Origin: Arsenophonus sp052174495
GTDB lineage: Bacteria; Pseudomonadota; Gammaproteobacteria; Enterobacterales; Enterobacteriaceae
Assembly: GCA_052174495.1 (NCBI GenBank)
Contig: JBQMRR010000031.1
Coordinates: 1-51,353 of the forward strand
DNA: 51,353 bases
Direction of reading: 5' to 3'
Part shown: piece by piece, positions 31,890-41,218 of the stretch
Layout: the number at the start of each line of letters is the position of its first letter
Numbering within the stretch: the stretch's first letter is position 1
Made by a program: the position numbers and the translations under genes
The notes under the pieces: generated by a model
Database searches by the model: none
The model's input: only the letters and a program-made list of their open reading frames with translations
What the model was told of the DNA's origin: nothing

Positions 31890-32632
31890 AGCTATTTTAA
31901 CAAAGGAGTTATTGCTGTTCTCAGAGAAAAATTTATAGCCAAGTATGGTTTATATTTTAATTATTTTAGTTTCAAACAGTTTACTCCATACCATATAATT
32001 CGGTAAATAAAACAACTCTATAGGATGAAATCTACTCAGACATTTTTAATAGACTAATATAACTGCTCAACATTTTGAATATGAAATTTCTCACTAATAA
32101 CACTTTGATTATCCAATCTTATTTAGGTGATGATAACTAATTTTATCTTTACTGGAAAAGATTTATACTATTTTTCTTCATTCGAGGAAAGAATGCTCTT
32201 TCATAAAGATCGACTAAAAAACGGCTAAGACATTCGCATTAAATTTTTAAAAATCTTATCGCTTACATAACCCCCTTTTTAATCTCTAGCGATTAAAACT
32301 GCAATTTTCTCTTTTATTTTACTCCTCTTCTTCTGCGTCTCTAGCTTTTCTAATGTGTAACAGAGCGCTTCTATTTAAAAAATTCAGGAAAAATATTTCA
32401 TCGACTTCAATAATACTACTTAATCCATTTATGTTGACTATCTACCTACTAAAGCAAAAAAGCAGTAACATACTCTAAACACTATTTTAAATCAATGTTT
32501 GTTTGTTTTGCTGACTCGCGTAAAGTTAAAATATCAACATATATCGCAGATAACTAAAAAATTTATCCTTTGATGTAGTTTTGCCAGAAGACTTGCAATA
32601 AGATTATTAATTTCCCTATAAATCAGAAATTA
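31890..32632 (-). mobile_element. Decayed IS1595-family element, copy 2 (left part)
   Basis: Minus-oriented. The terminal repeat is at 31890-31915 (TTTTAACAAAGGAGTTATTG). Transposase fragments include an IIEVDEIFFLN-like block and IAVLIARD at about 32420-32290. It is split by IS256 copy B. The remainder, with the opposite terminus, resumes at 34048-34257. The element without the insertion would be about 950 bp. Confidence 0.75.
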
Positions 32633-34047
32633 AGTTATGCTTATTCTGGTATATGGTGTTTCAGAGATGGTAATATGCATCTCCATGCAGATTAATTTCG
32701 TGAATGATGTCAATACTAAAGGAAATAATATCTCATGAAAGTCTATTCTACAGCTATCAGAAAATTAGATATTATTTGTGATCCATTATATGGAATATGA
32801 ACTTATCCGTATAAATGCTACCAGGAAGGTGATAGTAGCGCTTGTTAAGGCTGTGCTTGAAGCCATGTGCTGAAACAACGTGCTGAACTATACTTTTTAT
32901 CGATGGGATTATGCCGTTAACTGTAATCGTTATTGGGCACAGCGAATCATATAGACTGGTATTAGCGATATTGAGATTAAAGTGCCAATATCAGGAGATC
33001 ACAGTATCAACGGAATAATGGTACAATAGCTAGTTATTATCGCCTTATCTGAAACATGCAAAAAGTGGGGAAGGATTTCGACCATAGCTGTTCCTACGGA
33101 TATCTACCGTAATTTTCACTAAGCTCTGGGAGTGCTTTTTAATAAAAGCATACGGGCCTTTCTAGAGGTATCTCCTATCAGGAGGCTGAAAGACCAATAG
33201 CTTAAAGAGTAATAGGCAATGGGTCCTCTGCGTGATTTAAGTGATATGCCTTATAATTTCTTGGTCGATAACTATGTTGTTCTGTCAAACAAGCTAATTT
33301 CTTTTTCTTTGTGCTCATTATTGGCAACGCTGCATGGATAGTAATTGGCAACGCTGCATGGATAGTAAGGAGTTGGTTGGTGTTGAAGGATGCTATCAGA
33401 CTCAGAAGCACACTGGGCCGAACTTCTTGATTGCCTGCGAGTGCATATGACTTAACCGTATTTTTAGACTTGCTACAGGAGGCAGTCTCCTTAGTTTTTA
33501 ATACAATGATAAAGATGTTTCAGGATACGCAGAAACAAAATACTGTGTTTGATATATAAAATAGCTAATGTTATAGGTTAACTGCCTAAATGGATGTAAT
33601 CGAAGTAAAAGGGTAAGCTGCTGGAGTTTTGGATAGCAGAAAGCTATGATGCTAATAATAAACCTTGATATTTTTGTTTAGAAGGGTTTAAAGAGAGCCT
33701 CCTGAAGAGATAAGGAAACTAGAGAAAGATTGAGAAGAGTGACTAATATTCTATACCTTCCCGTTACTGCACTAGGCGTCAATAAGAACGACGAATCTAA
33801 TTGAATTAAGTTTTTGCGACAGTGAGACTATGAAGCTGACGCGTAAAGCACTGTGATTAGAAAAAACTATCCTTTCAATGGTATCTGAGCTGCTCTCTCA
33901 TCTGCTAATAAAAGCTGAAACCGAGATTAAAGAAATTTAAGGTTTAAGCCTCATGATAAATAAAGTTAATTTAAGGATGGAAAGAAATTTATAAAGCGTC
34001 ATAGTAGACGTATCCTGATCAACATATACTAAATATTTCTAATAACT
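32633..34047 (+). mobile_element. Decayed IS256-family element, copy B, nested in IS1595 copy 2
   Basis: About 1.4 kb in plus orientation, from AGTTATGCTTATTCTGGTAT to ACTAAATATTTCTAATAACT. The 3' half carries blocks equivalent to the IS256 C-terminus. A perfect 24-bp tandem duplication lies at 33320-33367. The 69-codon minus-strand frame at 33202-33411 is a by-product of that duplication and not a gene. Confidence 0.78.
33320..33367. repeat. Perfect 24-bp tandem duplication
   Basis: Two identical head-to-tail copies of ATTGGCAACG..GGATAGTA (33320-33343 and 33344-33367), inside IS256 copy B. Other copies have a single unit. The lack of any mismatch indicates a recent slippage event in neutral DNA. 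Confidence 0.9.
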
Positions 34048-34257
34048 TCAAATATTTTGCAACAAAATGCATTAATTAACATTATTCAACAGATTGTCAC
34101 CGGCATAACTAATAAGATGTAGTTTTATGTTAATATGGATTGAGAAAGAGTCTCTTTAATCTGTATCACTATTTCTTTTTATAGCAAGCTCATGTAGCGG
34201 AAATTCTTCCTACAGTATAAAAGATTTCTAGCAATCATCCTTTGCTAACATAGTCTA
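34048..34257 (-). mobile_element. IS1595-family element, copy 2 (right part with terminus)
   Basis: This continues copy 2 after the nested IS256. TTGAGAAAGAGTCTCTTTAA and the following sequence parallel 48535-48650 of the uninterrupted copy 4. It ends in CCTTTGCTAACATAGTC, the inverse of the left terminal repeat. Confidence 0.7.
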
Positions 34258-34408
34258 TAGTTCATAGATATTATCAATATTCACTTTAAATTTCTATTTG
34301 AAAACTAATAATAGTACATTAAAAGATTGATATTAAGGTCACTTCAATCATACTAAACATAAAAATATACTTTAAATGTCAATTTTCTTATAATTAAGAG
34401 AATTCTAC

Positions 34409-34437
34409 TTGACGAATACCAAGGTTTTTTGTAAAAA
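34409..34437 (+). promoter_or_regulatory. Candidate gapA promoter
   Basis: TTGACG at 34409-34414 is followed, after 17 bp, by TAAAAA at 34432-34437, about 55 bp upstream of the gapA ATG. The -35 is good and the -10 mediocre. In AT-rich DNA such matches are common, so this is only a candidate. Confidence 0.4.
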
Positions 34438-34492
34438 ATATTGAATTCTTTTAATTTAATTTTTTAAATTAAATATAGTTGGTGGAAATACT

Positions 34493-35488
34493 ATGACTAT
34501 CAAAGTAGCTATTAATGGTTTCGGTCGTATTGGTCGTGTTGTTTTTCGTGCTGCACAAGAACGCAAAAATATTGAAATAGTGGCAATTAATGATTTATTA
34601 GATGCCAATTATATGGCCTATATGCTGAAATATGACTCAACCCATGGCCGTTTTAACGGTACTATCGAAGTTAATGATGGTAATCTGATGGTTAATGGAA
34701 AAACTATTCTTTGCACGGCAGAAAAAGATCCTGCTAACTTAAAATGGAATGAAGCTGGTGTCGATGTTGTTACAGAAGCGACAGGTATTTTTTTAACTGA
34801 TAAAACGGCACGCAAACATATTTTAGCTGGAGCTAAAAAAGTTGTTTTAACTGGACCATCTAAAGATGATACCCCAATGTTTGTAATGGGCGTTAATCAT
34901 AATACTTATAGTGGTCAGGATATTCTTTCTAATACCTCTTGTACCGCTAACTGCCTAGCCCCGTTAGCGAAAGTTATCAATGATAAGTTTGGTATTATTG
35001 AAGGTCTAATGACCACTGTTCATGCAACGACTGCAACGCAAAAAACTATTGACGGAACTTCAGCTAAAGACTGGCGTAGTGGACGTGGTGCTTCACAAAA
35101 TATTATTCCTTCATCAACCGGTGCCGCTAAAGCTCTTGGTAAGGTAATTCCTGAACTAAACGGCAAATTAACAGGTATGGCATTCCGTGTTCCAACACCG
35201 AATGTTTCAGTTGTTGACCTTACCGTTCGTTTAAATAAACCTGCTACTTATAAAGAAATTTGCCGGACGATCCAACAGGCAGCAAATGCTGAATTAAAAG
35301 GCATTCTTGGTTATACTGAAGATGACGTTGTTTCTACTGACTTTAATGGCGATAAATTAACATCAATTTTTGATGCAAAAGCAGGTATTGCCTTAAACGA
35401 CAATTTCATAAAATTAGTAGCTTGGTACGATAATGAAACCGGTTATTCAAATAAAGTTTTAGATTTAATTACGCATATTGCTAAATAA
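34493..35488 (+). CDS. gapA: Glyceraldehyde-3-phosphate dehydrogenase A
   Basis: GapA oxidises glyceraldehyde 3-phosphate to 1,3-bisphosphoglycerate with NAD+ in glycolysis. The 331-residue product is full length. It shows the NAD-binding start VAINGFGRIGRVVFRA, catalytic Cys150 in SNTSCTANCLAPL and base His177 in TTVHATTATQ. The substrate-binding SSTGAAKALGKV and the C-terminal WYDNETGYS are also present. GGTGGA at 34481-34486 is the ribosome site, six bases before the ATG. Codon usage is somewhat GC-richer than the surrounding fossils, consistent with high expression. The neighbour msrB is dead, and an IS256 fossil lies 62 bp downstream. Confidence 0.98.
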   Translation: MTIKVAINGFGRIGRVVFRAAQERKNIEIVAINDLLDANYMAYMLKYDSTHGRFNGTIEVNDGNLMVNGKTILCTAEKDPANLKWNEAGVDVVTEATGIFLTDKTARKHILAGAKKVVLTGPSKDDTPMFVMGVNHNTYSGQDILSNTSCTANCLAPLAKVINDKFGIIEGLMTTVHATTATQKTIDGTSAKDWRSGRGASQNIIPSSTGAAKALGKVIPELNGKLTGMAFRVPTPNVSVVDLTVRLNKPATYKEICRTIQQAANAELKGILGYTEDDVVSTDFNGDKLTSIFDAKAGIALNDNFIKLVAWYDNETGYSNKVLDLITHIAK

Positions 35489-35550
35489 ATAACATGAATT
35501 TACTCAGCTAAATCCGCCATTTAATAGTAACATTTTCGTCATAGAATATG

Positions 35551-36947
35551 AGTTATACTTATCTCTAGTGTACATGTGATTTAGGAAAATGAGCAGCATA
35601 TCCTGTTGATTAATTTGTTAAATAATTTCAATAATAGTGAGGTAATATGCCATAAAAAGTTTACAGTTCAGATATCTATAAAACCAGATATTACCTTTGA
35701 TTCATTTCATGAATTTATCCGTAATACTGCTGGGAGCTGATAGTGCCGCTATTTAAGCGGAGATAGAAGCTACATACATACTACAACAACATACTCAACT
35801 CTGCCTTATCAACGAGGTCTCATATTGTTATTCGTAACGGTTATTTCCCGCAGTGAAGTACACAAGACTGTTATATTAAAATATTGAGATTAAAATGCTA
35901 AGATTAGAGTGGATCGCAGCGGCAATGAAATATACTTAAACAGCTCATTTCTGGTACTTTATCTAAAGCATACAAAAGTAGGTAAGAGTTGTAGTATTGC
36001 CTGTATCTGCTAGGAAGGAGGCGTTATCTACCAGTTATTTGCATTAAGCTTTTTGAGCGCTTCTCGATAAAAAGTACATGATCTTTTTATCAGTACCATT
36101 AGCAGATTGAAACAATAATGGATTCAAGAGTACATCAAAAAAGTACCTGTGTGATTCAAGCGATACACTTACCTTTCTTTCTTGATTGAAGAATATATTA
36201 TTCTGTTAGGTAAGCTGATCAACTTTGTTGGTAGTTATATTGATGGTACTGCACATTGACATAAATAAAGCTAGTTGCAGTCGAAGATGCTTATCAAGAG
36301 TCAAAAGAGAGCTGGGATAAAGTTCTTAATTGCCTGTAAGGCGGAGCTTAACCGTATTTTTAGGATTCTTAGGAAAGACGGTAGCATTAATTTTTGCAGT
36401 ACAATAGCAAAGATATTCTAGGCGCGCAACACCAATATTGTTGGATGCATAAAATAGCTGATCTACTAGTTTCATTTCATAAAGACATACAAGCACCGAA
36501 GATTAATGATGAGATGCAGAAAATTTGACTACTAGAGAATTGTAATAAAGCTAAAAAACCTTTGATGTCTTGTTTGGTAAGGTTTTCAACGAAGTATCAT
36601 TCTGCATCAATAAAGAAACTTGAAAAATCGAAAGAACACCGGCATTCTACGGCTTCCTATATCAGTGCACTATGGCGTCAATAAGAATAACAAATCTGAT
36701 TGAATTAAATTTTAATCACAGTAAGACTAAAAACTGAGACGCGAAACACTGTGGGTTCAAAAACAACCCTTTTAATACTATTTAAGCTGGTTCCGTTTTC
36801 TCAGAGAAATAAAACTAACTAAAAAGATTTTAAGTTCCTGAATTTGGTAGAGTAAATAATATTCAAAAGGATGGAGAATAGATTTTATGAAGTATCAGAG
36901 TGAAAGAGATATCTTGATCTTCATATGCAGAAGATTTAATAATAACT
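35551..36947 (+). mobile_element. Decayed IS256-family element, copy C
   Basis: About 1.4 kb in plus orientation, from AGTTATACTTATCTCTAG to GATTTAATAATAACT. At about 35995-36480 it is nearly identical to the inverted copy I (41690-42185). The shared tract includes the transposase region equivalent to the DGALGFW...RCWVHK block. Outside this tract the two copies diverge like the rest of the family. Confidence 0.78.
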
Positions 36948-37184
36948 TGTTACATAATGATGGAAGCCTTATCATTATGATATTTTACCCTCAACGTATA
37001 TCTCTCAATAGCGATATTATAATAAATAGGGCTTAGCGACGAAGCGAGGCGTATCTTTATCTAAAAGATAATCTAGACTAAACACCTATTTTATTTTCTA
37101 AATCAGTTAATTTGTACTATTAGTTATTATTTTATTTGTCATTGTCTTTACAAATTTTTACGTATTTCAATTCCATTGTCAACT
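36948..37184. other. Unassigned spacer
   Basis: Short stretch between IS256 copy C and the decayed bcp. No frame or motif is recognised. Confidence 0.4.
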
Positions 37185-37659
37185 TTAATTGACGAGTGTT
37201 AAGATAATTTAGTACAATTTAATGATGATCGCTAGTTTTAAATTTATTAAACACATGTTTAATCTCACTTTTTGTATTAATAAGAAAACTGATCCAATGA
37301 ATTCTATTAAATGTTTTCTCATAAACTGCTTTACACTCATACAACGAATTTTTTACTACTTCGTCCTTATAATCCGGTAGTAATATAAAATTTAGCATCT
37401 CTATTTCAGTGAAATATAATAACTTTTTTAGTTTATCAGTACTTATAACAAAAACTTCAATATTAATTTGTTTTGATTTTATTTTATCTCGTCACATAGT
37501 CTACAAGACTAGACCGTACAAGCCAGACGTCATTGCTTTAGGATAAAAATAAATTAAAATTTGTGATCAAGCTAATCAGCTAAATTAATTATTCGCCATT
37601 TTATCTTGATCAATAAAAATAAATCGATGAACCTTATCGGCGGATTTTAATGGGATCAT
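37185..37659 (-). pseudogene. bcp: bcp pseudogene (thiol peroxidase, peroxiredoxin Q)
   Basis: Bcp reduces hydroperoxides with an N-terminal peroxidatic cysteine. From the ATG at 37659 (GGAGAG upstream) the minus strand reads MIPLKSADKVHRFIFIDQDK, matching MNPLKAGDIAPKFSLPDQDG, then a stop. Further on are PKAMTSG and, in another frame, ACTV (compare PKAMTPGCTVQAC). VISTDKLKKL, LNFILLPD, IHWISFLIN and KHVFNKFKTSDHH match their E. coli counterparts, ending near VLNYLN. The peroxidatic Cys codon survives, but a frameshift and stops surround it. Length is unchanged. It lies in the ancestral bcp-gcvR-(divergent)-dapA-bamC neighbourhood. Confidence 0.9.
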
Positions 37660-37679
37660 TAAATTCTCTCCATTTAATT

Positions 37680-37890
37680 TTAGATATTATTGCGATTTAC
37701 TAACAATGCTAATTGTTCCTTAAATATTTAATTTCTGCATAATTTTAAAATCTATTTTTGTTAATTCATTTATTATCATCAATAAGACTTTAAGAATTTA
37801 TATAAATTTCAAGTTATTCATCATATTTGTTTGTTACTGATTATATTTTGATATCAGTTAGGTTAGATTGAAGTTATGAATGATAAATAG
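37680..37890 (-). pseudogene. gcvR: Possible gcvR C-terminal remnant
   Basis: gcvR lies directly upstream of bcp in E. coli. Here the minus strand upstream of bcp reads MQKLNI, a stop, and GTISIVSKSQ. This loosely resembles the GcvR end (LCTELNAQGSINVVNYSQ). An IS256 fossil begins at 37891 and would have removed the rest. Synteny is the main support. Confidence 0.35.
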
Positions 37891-39290
37891 AGTTATTAGT
37901 AAATTTAGTGATGATACATCAGGCTATATTTTACTATAATACTTCATGAGTCTCTTCTTCATCCTTAAAATTAGACGTTATTTATTACCAAGAATTAACC
38001 AGTCTAAATCCTATTAAACGGTCCAGATTTTCTGAGCAAACTAATAGCCATCCTCTATAAATGCAATTAAAGGGTTATTTTTTAACTAACAAGTGTTTCG
38101 CGTGTCGGATTCCTTTAGCCTCATACAGTCGTAAAATCCGATTTAATTAAATTTATTATTTTTATGATGTCCAGTGTACTGGTGTACTGATAGGAAGCTG
38201 TAGAATGCCGGTGTTCTTTCGATTTTTCAAGTTTCTTCATCGCTAAGATGATACTTCGTTGAAAACCTTACCAACAAAATATCAAGGGATTTATAAGCGG
38301 TATTACAGATCTCTGCTAGACAGAGATCCTATAGCTCAAGCTTTAACTTTTTGTTAGATGCCTTTGTAGAGTAGAGCTAGCATATTAGCTATTTTGTGTA
38401 GCTAATGACGTTGGTAGCAATATCTCCATAAATATCTTTGCCATTGCATTTCAAAACTTAAGGACACTTTCTGCACCACAGAAAGATTGAAGATGCTGTT
38501 AAACTACACAATCGCAGTCAATCTAGAAGTTAAGCACAGTTTACTTCTGACTTTCGATAAACATCTTCGAGTGGATTGAACTCCTTATGTCAATTAAGAA
38601 GTGACGCTGATAATTAGCAGCAAGTAAAAAATAATCAGCTGCCTGACAGACGGCATTATGCCTATCATCTCAAAAAATAAAAGTAGCACATATCCCTTAA
38701 ACCAAACAAGACAGAATTTCATGTACTCTTTAAAGTATTACTTTTTTAATCTACTGATGGTGTGCTGGCAGAGAAGATCATCTGCCTTTTATCGAAAAGA
38801 ATTTCAGTGGCTTCGTAAAATTTACCGCTGAATTACCTTTACAGGAATAGGCATGGTATAACTATTCACTGCTTTTACACGTTTCAGATAAGACAGTAGC
38901 AATGAGCTATTGAAGGATATTCTAGTTGGGCTGGATAATTTTTAACCTTAGTTACTTTAAATCTCAACGTCGTCAACACCCGTCTTCTAGCTTGACTGTG
39001 ACAAATAACTGTTAGGGACAAAGGTAGAAACGCCTATCGATAAAGACGTCGTTGAGCACGTTATTGCAGCATGGCTTCGAGCTCCGCTTCAACAGCGGTG
39101 CTATTAGATTCCTACTAACATTAGGGATGCGTTCATGCAAGAGATCAAGGTAATATCTAGTTTCGTGGATACCTATAGCCTAAACTTTTAATGGCATATA
39201 ATCTCTTTGAAATTAAAATTATCTATAAAATTAATCATTAGGATATAGCAGTATCTCTAAAATCACATGCACTCAAAGATGAGCGTAACT
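37891..39290 (-). mobile_element. Decayed IS256-family element, copy H
   Basis: About 1.4 kb in minus orientation, from AGTTATTAGTAAATTTAGTG to ...GATGAGCGTAACT. It separates the gcvR and dapA remnants and accounts for the missing 5' end of dapA. The transposase is broken throughout. Confidence 0.77.
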
Positions 39291-39334
39291 TTTAAAAAAT
39301 AAGTTTAATCTAAGAAAAGTTGATTGGATTATCA

Positions 39335-40090
39335 TATTAATAATATCAGAACTGGAAAATCAGCAATACTTAATTATATTGAGCAGTTAGATGTAGTATT
39401 AACTGCATTAGATTATCCTGATAACAGAGTTAATTATTATAAACAGTAGATTTAATGTCACTAAATAATCTATCTATAAAATAAATCTTTAGAAGACTGG
39501 GTGTTGTTACTTGTGTCTAACGTTAACAGCTTACTAGAATAAACTTTCATAAGAAGAACTTTATCACAATTTTAAAGCTATTACCAAATAGACTAATTTT
39601 TCGAAAATCTTATACAATATTCCTTCGCGCACAGGATATCATTTATTGTCTATCACAGTTACTAGATTAGCAAAGTTAAGTAATATTATTACTTCTCTTA
39701 AAGAGTCTAGAGGTGATTTAAGTTGTATAAATCATATTCATAGACTAATTAATGTTAAAAATTTTATTTAACAAAATGATGCAAGTACGTTAGAATTCTA
39801 CTATTAGCTATTAGATGCAATAGATAATTTCAGTAAGAATCAATATTACCACAATTTAACAGCTGAAATCCGCAAGTTAATTTTTAATAGAAAAGTATAC
39901 TAAAGTGGATAAGTTAAATTATTAACTAAGTAAATTGAATCATAAATTATTTATCTAGCCTAATTCCATTTCAATTAAATTGAACCTGATATCAGAACTA
40001 GAATTTATTAAGTTTGATACATTAGATACCGATAATACAATTAATATTGATCAGTCAGATCGCGGCAGAAAAGATACTAAAGATCACTAA
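39335..40090 (+). pseudogene. dapA: dapA pseudogene, 5'-truncated (dihydrodipicolinate synthase)
   Basis: DapA condenses pyruvate with aspartate semialdehyde in the lysine/diaminopimelate pathway. Remnants in plus orientation are colinear with E. coli from about residue 40. TGKSAILNYIEQLDVV matches TGESATLNHDEHADVV. LTALDYPDNRV matches MTLDLADGRI. YHNFKAI leads into ILYNIPSRTG (compare ILYNVPSRTG). TRLAKLSNII and DDAST-like residues follow, and the end reads FDTLDTDN before SDRGRKDTKDH. Stops and shifts are frequent, and the Schiff-base lysine region is not intact. The first ~40 codons are replaced by IS256 copy H. bamC follows within 30 bp, the E. coli order. Confidence 0.9.
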
Positions 40091-40115
40091 TTTACAAAAA
40101 ATTTAGGGAAATTTA

Positions 40116-41165
40116 ATGGCAACATTATTGCGTAAATCAAAGCTTATTAAGCTTACAATACTGTTATTTTCTGTACTTTTGATAACTTGCACGAGTAATC
40201 AACGTTATAAGCGTCAAGTTAATAGTGATGAATTATATTTAAATATACCTCCGTTAAAAAAATTAACGATTCCTAAAGGAATATCATTACCGTTAAAAAA
40301 CGATGAATATGATATTCCATCAGTTAATAAAAATGGTGCTGTAGGTAAAGCATTAGATATTCGCCCTCCTATTCAAATACTTTCGTTACTTAGTGATACC
40401 CATACCGAAAATAGTCTAACAATGAGTCGTTTATTTTTAACTAACACGGCTGAAAACAGCGCACTTTGGCCGCAAATTAACACTATTTTTCAACAAAAAA
40501 TGATTAAATTAAGTCAAAAAAATGATATCGATCAATTCTTGATTACAGATTGGATTACCTGGCCACGAGGAGATGAAGATATTCCTATACAAACTCGGCA
40601 AAAAATTCAGCTAGATCGAAAAAATAATAAAATAATTATCACGGTAACTAATGAAGGTATAAGGCAGGATGAAAAGAACATCATCGATCCTATAGAAATA
40701 CAGCGCTATAATGTTTTAATGTTAAATGAACTGATTGTTTCAATCAATAAACTACGTAATATCAGAACCAGTTCTGGTGTCAAAGACCATTATGCTATTA
40801 TTGATGTACAAACTAGCAATGATAACAGTGGATTACCTCAAATCATTGTGCGTGCGCCTTATGATATTGTTTGGAATAAATTACCATCAATCCTTGAAAG
40901 TATTGGTATGCAAATTGGTGATCGTAATCATTTCATGGGATCAATTAATATTACTTATAATGGTATGAGTGATAGCGTTTTTCAAATGATTGGTGTCAAT
41001 AATTCAACTATAGCAAAGGGTGATTATAAATTACAAGTTGGCGATATGAATAATCATAGTAGTCTGCAATTTATGACAGAAAAAGGGGCAACCTTAACAC
41101 AAAAACAAAATGATGAAATGGTCACGATATTAAAAGCGATACTTAATAAAGTAAGCAATAATTAG
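40116..41165 (+). CDS. bamC: Outer membrane protein assembly factor BamC
   Basis: BamC (NlpB) is a lipoprotein of the Bam complex that inserts beta-barrel proteins into the outer membrane. The 349-residue product starts with basic residues and a hydrophobic signal (12-23), then Cys25 in LLITCTSNQRYKRQV. The lipobox is unusual in having Thr instead of Gly, Ala or Ser before the cysteine. GAVGKALDIRPP, NSALWPQ, TDWITW, IVRAPYDIVW and GDYKLQVGDM match the two helix-grip domains of E. coli BamC. The length is close to the usual 344. AGGGA at 40105-40109 precedes the ATG. Its former operon partner dapA is dead, so it needs its own promoter or read-through. purC, the usual next gene, is absent. Confidence 0.95.
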   Translation: MATLLRKSKLIKLTILLFSVLLITCTSNQRYKRQVNSDELYLNIPPLKKLTIPKGISLPLKNDEYDIPSVNKNGAVGKALDIRPPIQILSLLSDTHTENSLTMSRLFLTNTAENSALWPQINTIFQQKMIKLSQKNDIDQFLITDWITWPRGDEDIPIQTRQKIQLDRKNNKIIITVTNEGIRQDEKNIIDPIEIQRYNVLMLNELIVSINKLRNIRTSSGVKDHYAIIDVQTSNDNSGLPQIIVRAPYDIVWNKLPSILESIGMQIGDRNHFMGSINITYNGMSDSVFQMIGVNNSTIAKGDYKLQVGDMNNHSSLQFMTEKGATLTQKQNDEMVTILKAILNKVSNN

Positions 41166-41218
41166 TTAATAAAACTGAGTTTACTATAACTAACTATAAT
41201 CTTATTTATATAAACAAG

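Noticed and set aside
33202..33411. 69-codon minus-strand frame with a repeated ALPITIHA motif
   Set aside because: The repeat is created by the 24-bp tandem duplication in IS256 copy B; it is not a protein repeat.
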